From: Rhizobium brockwellii
Lineage (GTDB): Bacteria; Pseudomonadota; Alphaproteobacteria; Rhizobiales; Rhizobiaceae
Direction of reading: 5' to 3'
DNA length: 64,000 nucleotides
Assembly: GCF_000769405.2 (NCBI RefSeq)
Contig: NZ_CP053439.1
Span: 3,224,001 to 3,288,000 of the forward strand
This document shows positions 15,720-24,258 of this stretch, piece after piece; the stretch's first letter is position 1, and each line of letters begins with the position of its first letter. Under the pieces are notes generated by a model that was not told where the DNA came from, searched no databases, and was given only the letters and a program-made list of their open reading frames with translations. Position numbers and translations under genes: made by a program.

Positions 15720-16427
15720 TCAAGCGATTTTGCGCGCGCTGACCTTGCCCATCGGATGCAGCGAATGAACGCGGAAAGGACCGCCTGTGCCCTCCTCGAT
15801 CATCAGCGCCACGTTCGAAACCGTGACAGGTTCGCAAAGGACAGGCTCGAAGATCGTCCGCAACACCGGCTCGATGCGCGGCATGTCGATCGCGTTGACG
15901 GGGCCCGTCACAGGCATATGAAAGCGGAACTCCTCCATTACATAGGGATTGCCCCAGCGATGCAGATTGGAAAATTGAGCCGCCGATAGCCCGTCCGGAT
16001 CGCTGCGTTCGATCTCGGCCTCGCTGAGCGGTGCGCGGAAACGATCGAATTCCTGCACGATCGCCGAGGCGAGATACTGGATCTGCTCGCAGGGCCTACT
16101 CGGCAGCAGGCTGTAGAAATTGCCGAGCCGGGCGACTTCGATACGCGGAATCTGGAAGGGAACGAAGGTCCCGGAAAAACGCATAAGATCGCGCAGGAGT
16201 TGCGATTCGGGCATGTCGCGGGACAAGTGGAACGGCGCCTTCAAAACGCCGTGAAATCCGTAGCGCCGCGGCACGGCGGTATGGAAGGCGATCTCGTGAA
16301 TGCCGAGGCCACGAACTGCCGGAGGCTCCATCGTATCGCCCGAAAACACGTTTCGGCCGAGCCAATTGGCGGCTACGAGCGACAACGGATCGCTCGCCGG
16401 AGGCGTGAAGCAAATGGCATAGCGCAT
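15720..16427 (-). CDS. DUF1045 protein, putative 2H phosphoesterase
   Basis: A 235-residue DUF1045 protein starting MRYAICFTPPASDPLSLVA. The family belongs to the 2H phosphoesterases; the two His motifs are visible as GFHGVLKAPFHL near residue 70 and RFHMPVTGPV near residue 180. The start at 16427 has GGAGGAAATTGC before it. Relatives are usually encoded with phosphonate (phn) genes and annotated as phosphonate metabolism proteins, but no phn gene is in this window. Here it follows the urate operon in the same direction across a 115-base gap. Substrate unknown. Confidence 0.8.
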   Translation of the reverse strand: MRYAICFTPPASDPLSLVAANWLGRNVFSGDTMEPPAVRGLGIHEIAFHTAVPRRYGFHGVLKAPFHLSRDMPESQLLRDLMRFSGTFVPFQIPRIEVARLGNFYSLLPSRPCEQIQYLASAIVQEFDRFRAPLSEAEIERSDPDGLSAAQFSNLHRWGNPYVMEEFRFHMPVTGPVNAIDMPRIEPVLRTIFEPVLCEPVTVSNVALMIEEGTGGPFRVHSLHPMGKVSARKIA

Positions 16428-16541
16428 GCAATTTCCTCCATCAAGGAAGTGAGCGCCGGTGAGATCCGACGCTGTAGATGCGCAAGCAGATAGGTGATTT
16501 GCATGACAGAATAACGAAACGCAGCGGCGCATAATTCACGT

Positions 16542-17720
16542 TTAACGTGAAGCCGCCGCAATATGGCTTGAAATTGCGAAGCTTTCCGGCAGCAAAAATC
16601 CGCAATCTGTATCGCCTACGATACATATCGCCGCCTCCGCCAGCCGGTGAGCGAGGCCGAAGCTGACCTTGAAGCCGCCGGTCAACGCGATCAGGCGCCG
16701 GTGATCGGGATGGCGGCCGATCATTGGATCCCGGTCGATCGCCTTCGGACGAAGCCCGGCCCAGCGCTCGACAACGGGAGCGTCGCGAAGCGTCGGCACG
16801 ATGCCGCGCGCCGCCTCGATCAGCACGTCGAGCTGGGCGTCGGTTGAGCTGGGATCGTCAAAACGGTTCTCGCTGGTGCTGCCGATTGCCGCGTGCCCGC
16901 CCTCATGCGCGACGACATAGAGCCCGTCCAGAAAGATCGTCGGTAGCGCCGGGTCGATATCGGCTTTCAACAGGGCTGCCTGCCCCTTGACCGGCTGGCC
17001 GAGCGGTTGCTTCAGCCCCGCTGTCAGCGCTTGCAGCAATGGAAAGGAGCGATGGCCGGCGGCCAGGATGCAGTGACTGAAAGCGATCGTTTCGCCGTTG
17101 ATTTCGGTCGTGCCGCGATCAGGATCGAGGCCGGCAACCGTCGCATGCTCCAGGATACGAACATGCTTTGCCCGCCGCAGGAAGGCGATGAGCGCTGCGA
17201 TCAGCAAGCGGGGCGCAACGCGGGCGGCGAGCGTGTCGTGCACGAAGCCGCTCTCGCCGGCAGACGCCTCGATCCAGCCGTTGACCGGCGGCCTGTCGAG
17301 CACATGCCAATGGAAGCGGCGCTCGCCCACCCGCCAATGCTGTTCAGCGTCCTCGAAACGGCCGCGCGCTATTGTGTTGAGATGCGGCTTCGGCAGCGGG
17401 ATCAGCCGTCCGGACCTGCTATAACCGGCGGAAAGCCCGGTCTCGGCCTCGAGCGCTGTGATTTCGGTTTCGAGCGAGACCAGCGCATCGAACTGGAACT
17501 GCTTCTTCTCCGACCACCGGTCCGGCATATGCGGCATCAGCGCGCCGAGCAGGCCGCCGCTCGCACCTTCGCCCAACCTGCCGGCGTCGGCAATAACGGC
17601 ACGTATGCCCCGGCGCTCGGCATGGACGGCCGCCCAGAGACCCATGATGCCGCCGCCGACGATCAGCAACTCTGAGGACGATTGACCTGAGACCGGCTGA
17701 GGACTATCGGCTTTTTCCAT
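16542..17720 (-). CDS. FAD-dependent oxidoreductase, MnmC C-terminal-domain-like
   Basis: A 392-residue DadA/DAO-type flavoprotein. The FAD-binding Rossmann motif LLIVGGGIMGLWAAVHAERRG is near residues 18-38, and the C-terminal FAD closure GGFKVSFGLAHRLAE near residue 350. In E. coli MnmC, a methyltransferase domain is fused to such an oxidoreductase that removes the carboxymethyl group from cmnm5s2U34 in tRNA. Here the methyltransferase is the divergent neighbour, so this gene is likely the detached oxidoreductase half. A general amino-acid oxidase is the alternative. Its ATG overlaps the neighbour's ATG (CATG at 17718-17721). Confidence 0.8.
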   Translation of the reverse strand: MEKADSPQPVSGQSSSELLIVGGGIMGLWAAVHAERRGIRAVIADAGRLGEGASGGLLGALMPHMPDRWSEKKQFQFDALVSLETEITALEAETGLSAGYSRSGRLIPLPKPHLNTIARGRFEDAEQHWRVGERRFHWHVLDRPPVNGWIEASAGESGFVHDTLAARVAPRLLIAALIAFLRRAKHVRILEHATVAGLDPDRGTTEINGETIAFSHCILAAGHRSFPLLQALTAGLKQPLGQPVKGQAALLKADIDPALPTIFLDGLYVVAHEGGHAAIGSTSENRFDDPSSTDAQLDVLIEAARGIVPTLRDAPVVERWAGLRPKAIDRDPMIGRHPDHRRLIALTGGFKVSFGLAHRLAEAAICIVGDTDCGFLLPESFAISSHIAAASR

Positions 17721-18462
17721 GACAGACGTGAACCCCGATCAGATTGGCGCGGGCGCGCCGCAGCCGCTCGAATGGCGCGACGGCGATATGCCCTATTCGA
17801 CAGCCTTTGGCGATCATTTTTATTGCCAGACCGATGGGCGGCTGGAATGCGGCCACGTTTTCCTCGCCGGCAACGGCCTGCCGGAGCGCTGGAACGGGCG
17901 GCAGAGATTCCGGATCGGAGAACTCGGCTTCGGCACCGGCCTGAACTTCGCCGAAACCTGGCGACAATGGAAGCTCCACCGTGCAGACGGCCAGCACCTG
18001 CATTTCATCTCCTTCGAACTGCACCCGATGCGCGGTGAAGAAATCGGCCGGGCGCTGTCGCACTGGCCGGAGATCGATGCCGAACGTCAGGTGCTGACGG
18101 CGGCCTGGCCGGAAATACCGACCGGTATCGTGCGCCTCGATCTCGATGCCCAGACGACGCTCAGCGTCGTATGCGGCTATGCCTTGGACGGCGTCGCGAC
18201 AGCCGAAGACGACTTCGACGCCTGGTATCTCGACGGCTTCGCCCCGTCGCGCAATAGCGATATGTGGTCGCAGGAACTGATGCGGCTCGTCTGTGAGAAA
18301 AGCTCAGCCGGCGGCACTTTCGCCACCTATGCAGCGGCCGGCTTCGTGCGCCGCAATCTCATCGCCGCCGGCTTCGCCGTCGAGCGCCGCAAGGGCTTTG
18401 CCGGCAAGCGCGAAATGCTCTGCGGCGTCAAGGCATCCCCCAGTCAGCGCGCAGATCAGTAG
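17719..18462 (+). CDS. mnmD: tRNA (mnm5s2U34) methyltransferase, MnmC N-terminal-type
   Basis: A 247-residue stand-alone SAM-dependent methyltransferase that makes the final methylation of mnm5s2U34 in the tRNA wobble position. The glycine-rich SAM motif is RIGELGFGTGLNFAETW at about residues 58-74. The catalytic/acidic motif is FDAWYLDGFAPSRNSDMW near residue 170, and GGTFATYAAAGFVRRNL follows. No oxidoreductase domain is attached; that function is probably the divergent gene next door. The start codon overlaps the neighbour's start codon. A 23-base perfect palindrome lies four bases after its stop. Confidence 0.88.
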   Translation: MTDVNPDQIGAGAPQPLEWRDGDMPYSTAFGDHFYCQTDGRLECGHVFLAGNGLPERWNGRQRFRIGELGFGTGLNFAETWRQWKLHRADGQHLHFISFELHPMRGEEIGRALSHWPEIDAERQVLTAAWPEIPTGIVRLDLDAQTTLSVVCGYALDGVATAEDDFDAWYLDGFAPSRNSDMWSQELMRLVCEKSSAGGTFATYAAAGFVRRNLIAAGFAVERRKGFAGKREMLCGVKASPSQRADQ

Positions 18463-18466
18463 CCGC

Positions 18467-18514
18467 GCATAATTTTGTCCTTAAATCGAAATCGATTTAA
18501 GGACAAAATTATGC
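18467..18514. terminator. Perfect 23-base palindrome between convergent genes
   Basis: Arms at 18467-18489 and 18492-18514 are exact reverse complements over 23 bases (core TTTTGTCCTTAAATCGA) with only two bases between. The sequence is AT-rich, unlike its surroundings. It lies between the mnmD stop and the convergent kinase gene and can form a very strong hairpin on either strand, so a two-way terminator or a mobile palindromic repeat are both possible. Confidence 0.65.
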
Positions 18515-18528
18515 AGCCATTCAAAGTG

Positions 18529-18572
18529 CTACAGCGTCCTTTTCGCGTCTTAAAAGACGCGAGGCGCTGTAG
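18529..18572. repeat. Palindromic repeat overlapping the end of the kinase gene
   Basis: Outer arms CTACAGCG (18529-18536) and CGCTGTAG (18565-18572) enclose inner arms CGCGTCTT (18544-18551) and AAGACGCG (18554-18561). A related palindrome occurs at 29687-29731. The last codons and the TAA stop (18550-18552) of the histidine kinase gene lie inside the repeat. Confidence 0.75.
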
Positions 18573-21500
18573 TGCGCTCCGGCTGCTGCTCGCTCGTTCC
18601 GAGCCACTGGCGGATTTTTTCCTCGAGCAGCTCGGGGCTGATCGGCTTCGACATGTAGTCGTCCATGCCGGCGTCGAGGCAAAGCTCGCGGTCGCTTTCG
18701 AGCGCATGGGCGGTGACGCCGATGATCGGTACCCGGTGCCCCTGCCCCTTTTCCCGTTCGCGGATCATCTGCGTCGCCTGATGGCCGTTCATGACGGGCA
18801 TCGAGACGTCCATCATGATAATGCGCGGCGTATACCGCTCCCAGGCGGCGACCGCCTCCTCGCCATTCTCGACGACGAGGAAGGAGAGGCCCGTTCCCTG
18901 CAGGATCTGCGTGAAGACGATCTGGTTGACCTCGTTGTCCTCGGCAACGAGCACGTCGACGAATTCAGCGGCGCGTTTCTGCGGCACGGGCGCTGGTGCC
19001 GGCACGATCGCTTCCGTCTGCAGCCGGGCGATCTCGGTCTCTGAGACCTGCTTGACGCGGCTGGCGCGCACCACCTCGACGACGGTATTGCGCAGCACGT
19101 TGGCGCGCGCCGGCTTCATCAGATGCGCGTGGCCGTTCAGCGCTGCGAATTCCTTTTCTGTGCCCGAAATATCCATCGACGTCAGGAAGATGATCGGCAG
19201 TTCGACGAAGCGGGGATCGGCGCGCAGCTGGCGCGCAACATCGGCGCCGTTCATATCAGGCATGTGATAGTCGAGCACGACAGCGTCGACGGTAACGCCG
19301 AGATCGGCGGCCGCCTCCAGTATCGCAAGCCCGGTGCCGCCGCCTTCGGCGGCCACGCCGTCAAAACCCCAGAGCGAAAGCTGCTCGGTGAGGATTCGCC
19401 GGTTCACTTCGTTGTCATCGACGACCAGGATGCGCGCACCCTGCACGTTGATTGGCAACGGCTTCGGCTCAAGGCGGGCGGCCGCCACCGCAAACGGCAG
19501 GTTGATGGTGAAAACAGAACCCTTGCCCCATTCGCTTTCGACGTTGAGATAACCGCCGAAAAGGTCGACGAGCCCGGCGGTGATCGCAAGACCGAGGCCG
19601 GTTCCTTCGTGTCGCCGGGTCGATGAGGCGTCCACCTGCGAGAATTTGTCGAAGACCGATTCAAGCTTCTCCGGCGGGATGCCGATCCCGGTATCCTCGA
19701 TGCGGATGCTCGCCATGATCTCGCCGCCGGCGGCCGGCTGGAAGCCGACATCGACGAAGACATGGCCCCGCTCGGTGAACTTGACAGCGTTACCGACAAG
19801 ATTGGTGACGATCTGGCGGAAACGCCCGGCGTCGCCGATTACGGCGGCGGGCAGATCGGGTGCAGCCCGCACCAGGAGCTCGATGTTCTTCTCGGCAGCG
19901 TGCGAGGACAAGAGTGTCGCCACGTCCTCTAACGCTTCGGTGATATCGAAGGCAGCTTTGCGCAGTTTCATCTGCCCGGCGTCGATCTTCGAAAAGTCGA
20001 GGATGTCATTGATGATCGTCAGCAGCGCGTTGCCCGACTTGACGATGATGTCGACGAAGGTCTTCTGCCGGGTATCGAGATTGGTCTTGGCAAGCAGTTC
20101 CGCCATCCCGAGCACGCCGTTCATCGGCGTACGGATCTCATGGCTCATATTGGCGAGGAATTCGGATTTGGCGCGATCGGCGGCTTCGGCGCGCGACAGT
20201 AGCTGGCGCAACTCCTCTTCGCGGCTCTTGAGTTCGGTGACGTCGGTAAAAAGCGCCACCCAGTGCTGCCCCTTGCTGACCGTCGCATCCATGTTCACCC
20301 AGCGCTCGCCGCCGACATGGAAGACGGTGGAAATCGGCAGCCTGGCCGCGATATTGTCGCGCCAGCCCTGCAGGATTTCGGCGGCGGCATCGTGGAAATC
20401 GCCACGCGCCGCGCAAAATTCGAACATGCCGATCCAGCCCTCGCCGGGCTCGAGATATGTGGCCGGAATCTGCAGGATGTCAGAAAGCGCCTCGTTGGAC
20501 ATCTTGATGATGCCGTCCTGAACAACGGCTAGGCCCTGCGGCATGGCATGGGTCGCATCGCGCATCATTTCGCCAAGCCGCTCCAGCGCGGCACGGGCCT
20601 CGTGGATCTCCTTTTCCCGCTCACGCACGGCCGTGATGTCGGCATAGGTCAGCAGGATCCGGTCGTTCGAGATACGGCGGCTATCGAAGATGACGGATTT
20701 GCCGCCCCCCCAGCCGAGCTCAATCGGCTCGGGCTCCTCGGTCTCGAACAGGTGCTTGCGGAAATCGTAGATCTCCTCGGGCGTCTGAGTGCCGTCGTAA
20801 CGACCGAGCTCATAATTGCGGCGGATGACGTCGATGAAGGGGCGGCCGTCGAAGGGATCGTCGAGTGGCAGCTCCCAGATGCCGTAGAACTCGTCGTTGA
20901 CGTAGAGGATCCGGTGGTCGTTATCGAGGATCAGCACGCCGACCGGCAGCGAGCGCAGGATATTCTCGATATCCCGGTGCAGCACCTCTTTGTGTTTCTG
21001 CGCTTCGATCAGCGCCTTCTCTCGTTCCTTGAGTGGCGAGATGTCCGAAAAAGAGCCAACGACATAGGGCCGTCCGTCCGCTGTCACGACGCGATTGACG
21101 CGCGAAAGGACGGAATAGATATGGCCGTCCTTGCTCGGCAGCAGGCTTTCGATCTCCTTCGACGTGCCGCCCTCCAACGCCAGCAGGTTTTCTTGATAGA
21201 TCGCCTCGCCGCCGTCCAGCCCGAACATTTCATGTTCGGTCAGCCCCAACACCCGGGAACGGCTATGGCCGCTGAAGGTCTCGTAATACTGGTTGGCATA
21301 AACGAGGCGATGCTTCTCGTCGCGCACGAAGGCTGCCACTGGCAGGTCCTCCAGAATGGTGCGCAGCAGATCGAGCTCCTTGACGCTCTCGTGCCAGGTC
21401 CTGTTGCCGACAGCCGCAGGCTTCGCGCCGTTGCGATAGGCGGCATTGACGACCAGAGGGCGGCCATCCCCTGCAAAGATGCCGATCGGATGGTCGAGCT

Positions 21501-21939
21501 TTTCCAGCGCCTCGCGCACGCGGGCGAAATCGGCGGCGATGTCGCTACCGTCAACGGCACGGCGCGGCGACTCTCGCATTTCGAAGATGCCGAGCACGTA
21601 GGCTCGATCCGGCGATGGCGAGAAGCTTTCGATCTGAATGCGTTCATGGCTAAGGCCCGCCGCATCGAAGCAGATGGCGTTTTCCTCGGTGCCGAACACC
21701 AGCGCTCGGCGTTCCTTGTCCTCACGATCCTCTTCCTCGGGGCGATCGAGGAGCTCGCGGCTGCGCCTGCCGATGAAATCGGAAATCTCGCGGCCCAGAA
21801 AACGGGCATAGGCCTCGTTGACGGCGATATAACGCAGCTCGCTATTCTTGACATAGGCCGGGGTATCCAGATCAGCGATCCGGCGGCAAGCCAACTCCAG
21901 AAGTTCCCCGGCTGATTTCAAAAAATATCGCTCCCGCAA
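18550..21939 (-). CDS. Cytoplasmic PAS-rich hybrid histidine kinase with two receiver domains
   Basis: A 1129-residue hybrid sensor kinase without transmembrane segments, so probably a cytoplasmic sensor. About four PAS-like domains precede residue 560 (for example AYVKNSELRYIAVNEAYARF near 28, FVRDEKHRLVYANQYYETF near 203, LILDNDHRILYVNDEFY near 338). The dimerisation/phosphorylation site FLANMSHEIRTPMNGVLG has its His near residue 597. ATPase boxes are NLVGNAVKFT near 716 and DTGIGIPPEK, GTGLGLAI. Receiver 1 has DYHMPD near 891, and receiver 2 has MDVSMPVMNG near 1043. The start is TTG at 21939 with no clear Shine-Dalgarno, so it is uncertain. The C-terminus and stop lie in a repeat. Ligand unknown. 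Confidence 0.88.
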   Translation of the reverse strand: MRERYFLKSAGELLELACRRIADLDTPAYVKNSELRYIAVNEAYARFLGREISDFIGRRSRELLDRPEEEDREDKERRALVFGTEENAICFDAAGLSHERIQIESFSPSPDRAYVLGIFEMRESPRRAVDGSDIAADFARVREALEKLDHPIGIFAGDGRPLVVNAAYRNGAKPAAVGNRTWHESVKELDLLRTILEDLPVAAFVRDEKHRLVYANQYYETFSGHSRSRVLGLTEHEMFGLDGGEAIYQENLLALEGGTSKEIESLLPSKDGHIYSVLSRVNRVVTADGRPYVVGSFSDISPLKEREKALIEAQKHKEVLHRDIENILRSLPVGVLILDNDHRILYVNDEFYGIWELPLDDPFDGRPFIDVIRRNYELGRYDGTQTPEEIYDFRKHLFETEEPEPIELGWGGGKSVIFDSRRISNDRILLTYADITAVREREKEIHEARAALERLGEMMRDATHAMPQGLAVVQDGIIKMSNEALSDILQIPATYLEPGEGWIGMFEFCAARGDFHDAAAEILQGWRDNIAARLPISTVFHVGGERWVNMDATVSKGQHWVALFTDVTELKSREEELRQLLSRAEAADRAKSEFLANMSHEIRTPMNGVLGMAELLAKTNLDTRQKTFVDIIVKSGNALLTIINDILDFSKIDAGQMKLRKAAFDITEALEDVATLLSSHAAEKNIELLVRAAPDLPAAVIGDAGRFRQIVTNLVGNAVKFTERGHVFVDVGFQPAAGGEIMASIRIEDTGIGIPPEKLESVFDKFSQVDASSTRRHEGTGLGLAITAGLVDLFGGYLNVESEWGKGSVFTINLPFAVAAARLEPKPLPINVQGARILVVDDNEVNRRILTEQLSLWGFDGVAAEGGGTGLAILEAAADLGVTVDAVVLDYHMPDMNGADVARQLRADPRFVELPIIFLTSMDISGTEKEFAALNGHAHLMKPARANVLRNTVVEVVRASRVKQVSETEIARLQTEAIVPAPAPVPQKRAAEFVDVLVAEDNEVNQIVFTQILQGTGLSFLVVENGEEAVAAWERYTPRIIMMDVSMPVMNGHQATQMIREREKGQGHRVPIIGVTAHALESDRELCLDAGMDDYMSKPISPELLEEKIRQWLGTSEQQPERTTAPRVF

Positions 21940-22198
21940 TGAATGAAATATCGACTACAAAAACTATAACGCCAAGGCTTTTAACAAGGTTTTAACCATA
22001 AATTTCGACAGCGGAATTTTAGGAGCCAGCTCACCAAGCTGAAGATAATTCGGGATTACCAGCCCCGGCTTGCACGAGACTGAAAGGACGCCCGCCATAA
22101 TTCCTTTCGACGTCGGGATCCGTTGAAATCATGACGAAAATTTAATGCCGAAACCGCTTGCGCGGCCATTGCGCCGCCGCGATCCGGGCCGAATCTCC

Positions 22199-22223
22199 GG
22201 CATGGCTTTATGGAAGCCATGCC
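22199..22223 (+). promoter_or_regulatory. Hairpin in the leader of the small exported protein gene
   Basis: GGCATGGC (22199-22206) pairs with GCCATGCC (22216-22223) around a nine-base loop, 17 bases upstream of the ATG at 22241. The 301-base gap between the kinase and this gene contains nothing else I recognise beyond likely divergent promoters. The hairpin could affect translation or mRNA stability; that is inference. Confidence 0.4.
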
Positions 22224-22240
22224 CATGAAAGGAAAATACC

Positions 22241-22549
22241 ATGTCCGTTCTTCATAAGACCATGGCGACGGGCCTGATCGCGCTGACCTTTGCCGGCGCC
22301 TCGCTCGCCACCGCCACCACCGCCAATGCCCGTCCACGCGATGCCTTCTGGGGCGGCCTTGCCGCCGGCGTCGTCGGTGGCGCCCTGCTGTCGGAGGCAG
22401 CCCGTCCCGCCTACCCGGTCTATCCGGCCTATCCCGCTTACCGCCCCTACCCCGTTTACCGGACCTATTACCGGCCGGACTACTGCCACTTCGAATGGTT
22501 GCACGACGATTGGGGCAATCCCTATCGCGTCAAAGTCTGCCAGCGATAG
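22241..22549 (+). CDS. Small exported Pro/Tyr-rich protein
   Basis: A 102-residue protein with a signal peptide (hydrophobic TGLIALTFAGASLATATTA, cleavage likely after ANA). A short Gly/Ala helix follows (FWGGLAAGVVGGALLSEAA), then a repeated Pro-Tyr segment of PAYPVYP type from about residue 57 to 80. The C-terminus, CHFEWLHDDWGNPYRVKVC, has two Cys that may pair. The start has GAAAGG nine bases upstream. Such short PY-rich envelope proteins are common in rhizobia; no function is established from sequence. Confidence 0.72.
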   Translation: MSVLHKTMATGLIALTFAGASLATATTANARPRDAFWGGLAAGVVGGALLSEAARPAYPVYPAYPAYRPYPVYRTYYRPDYCHFEWLHDDWGNPYRVKVCQR

Positions 22550-22622
22550 CGCAAACCGCATCAGGCGCCGCTTGACCTCCCGGCGGCGCCAACCCAGTGC
22601 CCTCAACGATGACCAAATGAAA

Positions 22623-22644
22623 CTGGCGGATTTTCATCCGCCAG
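22623..22644. terminator. Hairpin between convergent genes
   Basis: CTGGCGGAT (22623-22631) and ATCCGCCAG (22636-22644) form a nine-base stem with a four-base loop between the small exported protein gene and the MFS gene. There is no long T-tract, so efficiency as a terminator is uncertain. Confidence 0.5.
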
Positions 22645-22675
22645 ATCAAAGCCGATCAGACCGTATTTTCAACCG

Positions 22676-24061
22676 TTAGGGAGAAAGCTCCTCCAGTACG
22701 CGGCCCTTGGTTTCGACCGCAAACAACATCGTGATGATTGCACCGACGATCAAAATGGCTGCGAAGCTCGCAAAGACATACTGGATGCCCATGGAAGACA
22801 TCACCGTGCCGACGAGGATCGGGCCGGCCGATGATCCCAGGCGAAGCCAGGCACTGCCGGTTCCGGTTCCCAATGCCCTGAGGCGCGTCGGGTAGATCTC
22901 TGCAGAGTACAGGTACAGGGAGAATGTGACGGTCTGGACAATCGCATAAGCGAGGCCGGCTAGAACCAAAACCTGGATGGGAGAGGTCGCGCCGAGCCAT
23001 GCGAGAGCCAGCAGCGGCACGGGAGCGAGAAGCAGTGCACCCGTATACCAGCGCTTGCGTCCCACTTTGTCGATGAGCAGCGCGCAGATGACAGCCGCGA
23101 TCACGCCGCCGACCGACGTCAGGAAACCATAGAAGATGCTGGTTTGAAGCGGCAGGTTGAAGACCTGTCGATACAGGGTCGGCAGCCAGGTGATCGTACC
23201 GTTGGCCACCGTATAGGCGGTAAACCACATTGCCCAGATGGAAAGCGTCCGCTTCAGGTAAATGCCCTGGAAGAGCTCGCGCCAGTCCGACTTGCGGCGG
23301 ACCGGCGCCTGGATGAGCTTCGGCTCGGGCAGTTCCTTGCCGGCTGCGCGAGCGCTCTCTTCCATGCGGGTGACGATAGCGTTTGCTTCGTTATAGCGGC
23401 CGTTGGCAGCCAGCCAACGCGGTGATTCCTTCAGGAACCAGCGCAGAGGAACCATGATGATTGCGGGAACGAGACCGACGACGAACATCGCCTTCCAGCC
23501 GTAAACCGGTACCATGAAGTAGCCGATCAGCCCGGCGCCGACGAGGCCCAGCAGGAACATGACCTCATAGAGGAGGAAGAACTTGCCGCGCCCCTTCGAC
23601 CCGATCAATTCGTTGATATAGGCGCTGGCGACCGGAACCTCGCCGCCCGTGCCGATCCCCTGGACGAAACGGAAGGCCATCATCGTGCCGGCCCCGGCGG
23701 CGAACAGGCATGCGACATCCATGCTGACGAAGAGCAGGATGGTGAACAGCAGAACTTTCAGCCGGCCGACCTTCTCGGCAAGCCAGCCAAACAGGATCGC
23801 ACCGATCAACTGCCCCAGATAGCCCATCGACAGGATCATGCCGGTCTGTGAGGGAGTCAGGCCCCACTCGCGGACGAGGACGGGCATGGCATAAGCGATG
23901 GCGATGACCGTGTAGCCGTCGAAGAACGTTGCGGCGCCGACGATATTGCGCGCCCAGAATACCTCGCGGGTGATGGGAAGGCGCTCCAGACGAGCGCTGA
24001 TTTCGGCCTGAGGATCAGCGGCATTCGCCGTCTCAGCCGGTATAGGCTGCATGACATTCAT
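22676..24061 (-). CDS. MFS transporter, aromatic-acid/sugar porter type
   Basis: A 461-residue major facilitator with about twelve hydrophobic segments. Family signatures are visible: the loop 2-3 motif GWLAEKVGRLKV near residue 100, RFVQGIGTGGEVPVASAYINE near residue 131, and the mid-protein LLIDKVGRKRW near residue 305. The pattern fits the proton-symporter group that takes up aromatic or sugar acids. GGAGGAAC precedes the ATG. It lies downstream of the DapA-like gene in the same direction, and both are opposite the LacI regulator, so it probably imports the substrate of that enzyme. The substrate itself is not readable. Confidence 0.85.
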   Translation of the reverse strand: MNVMQPIPAETANAADPQAEISARLERLPITREVFWARNIVGAATFFDGYTVIAIAYAMPVLVREWGLTPSQTGMILSMGYLGQLIGAILFGWLAEKVGRLKVLLFTILLFVSMDVACLFAAGAGTMMAFRFVQGIGTGGEVPVASAYINELIGSKGRGKFFLLYEVMFLLGLVGAGLIGYFMVPVYGWKAMFVVGLVPAIIMVPLRWFLKESPRWLAANGRYNEANAIVTRMEESARAAGKELPEPKLIQAPVRRKSDWRELFQGIYLKRTLSIWAMWFTAYTVANGTITWLPTLYRQVFNLPLQTSIFYGFLTSVGGVIAAVICALLIDKVGRKRWYTGALLLAPVPLLALAWLGATSPIQVLVLAGLAYAIVQTVTFSLYLYSAEIYPTRLRALGTGTGSAWLRLGSSAGPILVGTVMSSMGIQYVFASFAAILIVGAIITMLFAVETKGRVLEELSP

Positions 24062-24224
24062 TGGTTCCTCCTTCTCGCCCCGTGGCCTACCACTCTCCCG
24101 GCCAGGGGCGCTCCTGCTTGATGGTTGCTACTGCGCGTCAGTTCGTCCTGTCAGAGCAATGGCCTTCAAAGACGTTCAAGTCTGCCTCGGCGGGTTTCCA
24201 TGGTTTCCTCCTCCCTTGCGAATG

Positions 24225-24249
24225 CGCCCCTGCGACCTGCGCAGGGGCG
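24225..24249 (-). terminator. GC-rich hairpin between the DapA-like gene and the MFS gene
   Basis: CGCCCCTGCG (24225-24234) and CGCAGGGGCG (24240-24249) form a perfect ten-base stem with a five-base loop, ten bases after the stop of the DapA-like gene. No T-tract follows on the minus strand. It may reduce read-through into the MFS gene or stabilise the upstream message. Confidence 0.5.
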
Positions 24250-24258
24250 TCAAAGAGG

